Origin: Moraxellaceae bacterium
GTDB taxonomy: Bacteria > Pseudomonadota > Gammaproteobacteria > Pseudomonadales > Ketobacteraceae
Direction: 5' to 3'
Assembly: GCA_002402125.1 (NCBI GenBank)
Contig: NVVG01000085.1
Span: 12,568 to 17,574, forward strand
Length of the DNA stretch: 5,007 nt
Each line of letters starts with the position of its first letter. Positions within the stretch are counted from its first letter, which is position 1. A model generated the notes under the pieces. The model was given only the letters and a program-made list of their open reading frames with translations. It was not told where the DNA came from and ran no database searches. Both the position numbers and the translations under genes were made by a program. Shown here piece after piece: positions 4,664 through 5,007 of the stretch.

Positions 4664-5007
4664 ATGCTGGATTCATATTTGAAACCTAACAATCGTCACT
4701 CAAGAAAGATAGCGCTGTTGCAGCTGCTCAAAAAGGCCGCACTCACGCTGTCTCTCGCTTTGATAGCAAGCGCACCGTTACAGGCGGTACCAACCGAACT
4801 ATCGGTTCGACTGGACAAACCCCATTCTGTAAAAGACCTTGCATACGGCGAATTCCTGTTTGATTTTTATCAGGAGAGATATTTCAGCGCAATCTCTAAA
4901 GCCATGGTTGCTGAAAAGCGCGGACTGCTGAAACACCATAACACGCAAACACAAGTGTTACTCGGTTCCCTGTACGTGGGATACGGCATGCTCGATGAAG
5001 CTGAAGG
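4664..5007 (+). CDS. N-terminal part of an exported TPR-repeat protein (continues beyond window)
   Basis: The frame runs from ATG 4664 to the right edge (114 complete codons). It is bounded upstream by an in-frame TGA at 4631-4633, and 4664 is the first ATG. The N-terminus has a basic stretch (RHSRKIALLQLLKK), a hydrophobic segment (about 25-37) and a plausible signal-peptidase site (LQA|VP, about 39-43), so the product is probably periplasmic. Residues 57-90 (VKDLAYGEFLFDFYQERYFS) and 97-114 (QVLLGSLYVGYGMLDEAE) have the helix-pair pattern of tetratricopeptide repeats; GYGMLDEAE is a typical second-helix start. TPR proteins of this kind, such as AglT in Myxococcus, accompany ExbB/ExbD/AgmX-like sets. 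The start lacks a clear Shine-Dalgarno sequence, and TTG 4679 (GGAT 6 nt before it) is an alternative. The family call is good; the total length and function cannot be judged from this part. Confidence 0.85.
   Translation, partial: MLDSYLKPNNRHSRKIALLQLLKKAALTLSLALIASAPLQAVPTELSVRLDKPHSVKDLAYGEFLFDFYQERYFSAISKAMVAEKRGLLKHHNTQTQVLLGSLYVGYGMLDEAE

Noticed and set aside
1..5007. tRNA or rRNA genes, CRISPR arrays, insertion sequences or phage attachment sites
   Set aside because: I saw no regularly spaced repeats, transposase-like reading frames, terminal inverted repeats or cloverleaf-type sequence. Nearly all of the window is accounted for by coding sequence.

Overview
The window looks like part of a gammaproteobacterial chromosome, probably from a free-living or marine lineage. 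This is an inference from protein style, moderate GC, Shine-Dalgarno use and envelope-protein content; no rRNA or species marker is present. All supported genes are on the + strand. They are the tail of an unrecognised gene (1-253), a 177-bp gap with a candidate promoter inside a perfect dyad, and then seven tightly packed genes running off the right edge.

Genes from 431 onward: a MotA/TolQ/ExbB-type channel protein (431-1132); two different ExbD/TolR-type proteins (1179-1715 and 1712-2215); a TonB-like protein with a poly-Pro/Lys-Glu arm and an AgmX/PglI-type C-terminal domain (2215-3129); a secreted TlpA-type thioredoxin with a WCNSC active site (3140-3712); a signal-anchored protein with an acidic linker, a coiled coil and a C-terminal domain (3736-4626); and the start of an exported TPR protein (4664 to the edge). 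The spacings (46 bp, 4-bp overlap, 1-bp overlap, then gaps of 10, 23 and 37 bp) point to one operon.

One ExbB, two unequal ExbDs, a TonB/AgmX-like arm and a TPR protein match the parts list of a proton-driven, envelope-spanning machine. By domain content the closest described case is the Myxococcus AglRQS motor with its Glt/Agm partners, rather than a plain iron-uptake ExbBD-TonB set. The likely logic is that ExbB/ExbD use the proton gradient, the AgmX-like protein carries force across the periplasm, and the thioredoxin, coiled-coil protein and TPR protein act in or across the periplasm.

The most notable details are these. The first ExbD has Asn where the proton-relaying Asp of the transmembrane helix is expected, while the second keeps Asp. 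A 20-bp near-perfect inverted repeat followed by a T-tract looks like an intrinsic terminator but lies inside the signal-peptide region of the thioredoxin gene. The coiled-coil protein carries a duplicated YVxx[ED]EIL motif in its acidic linker.
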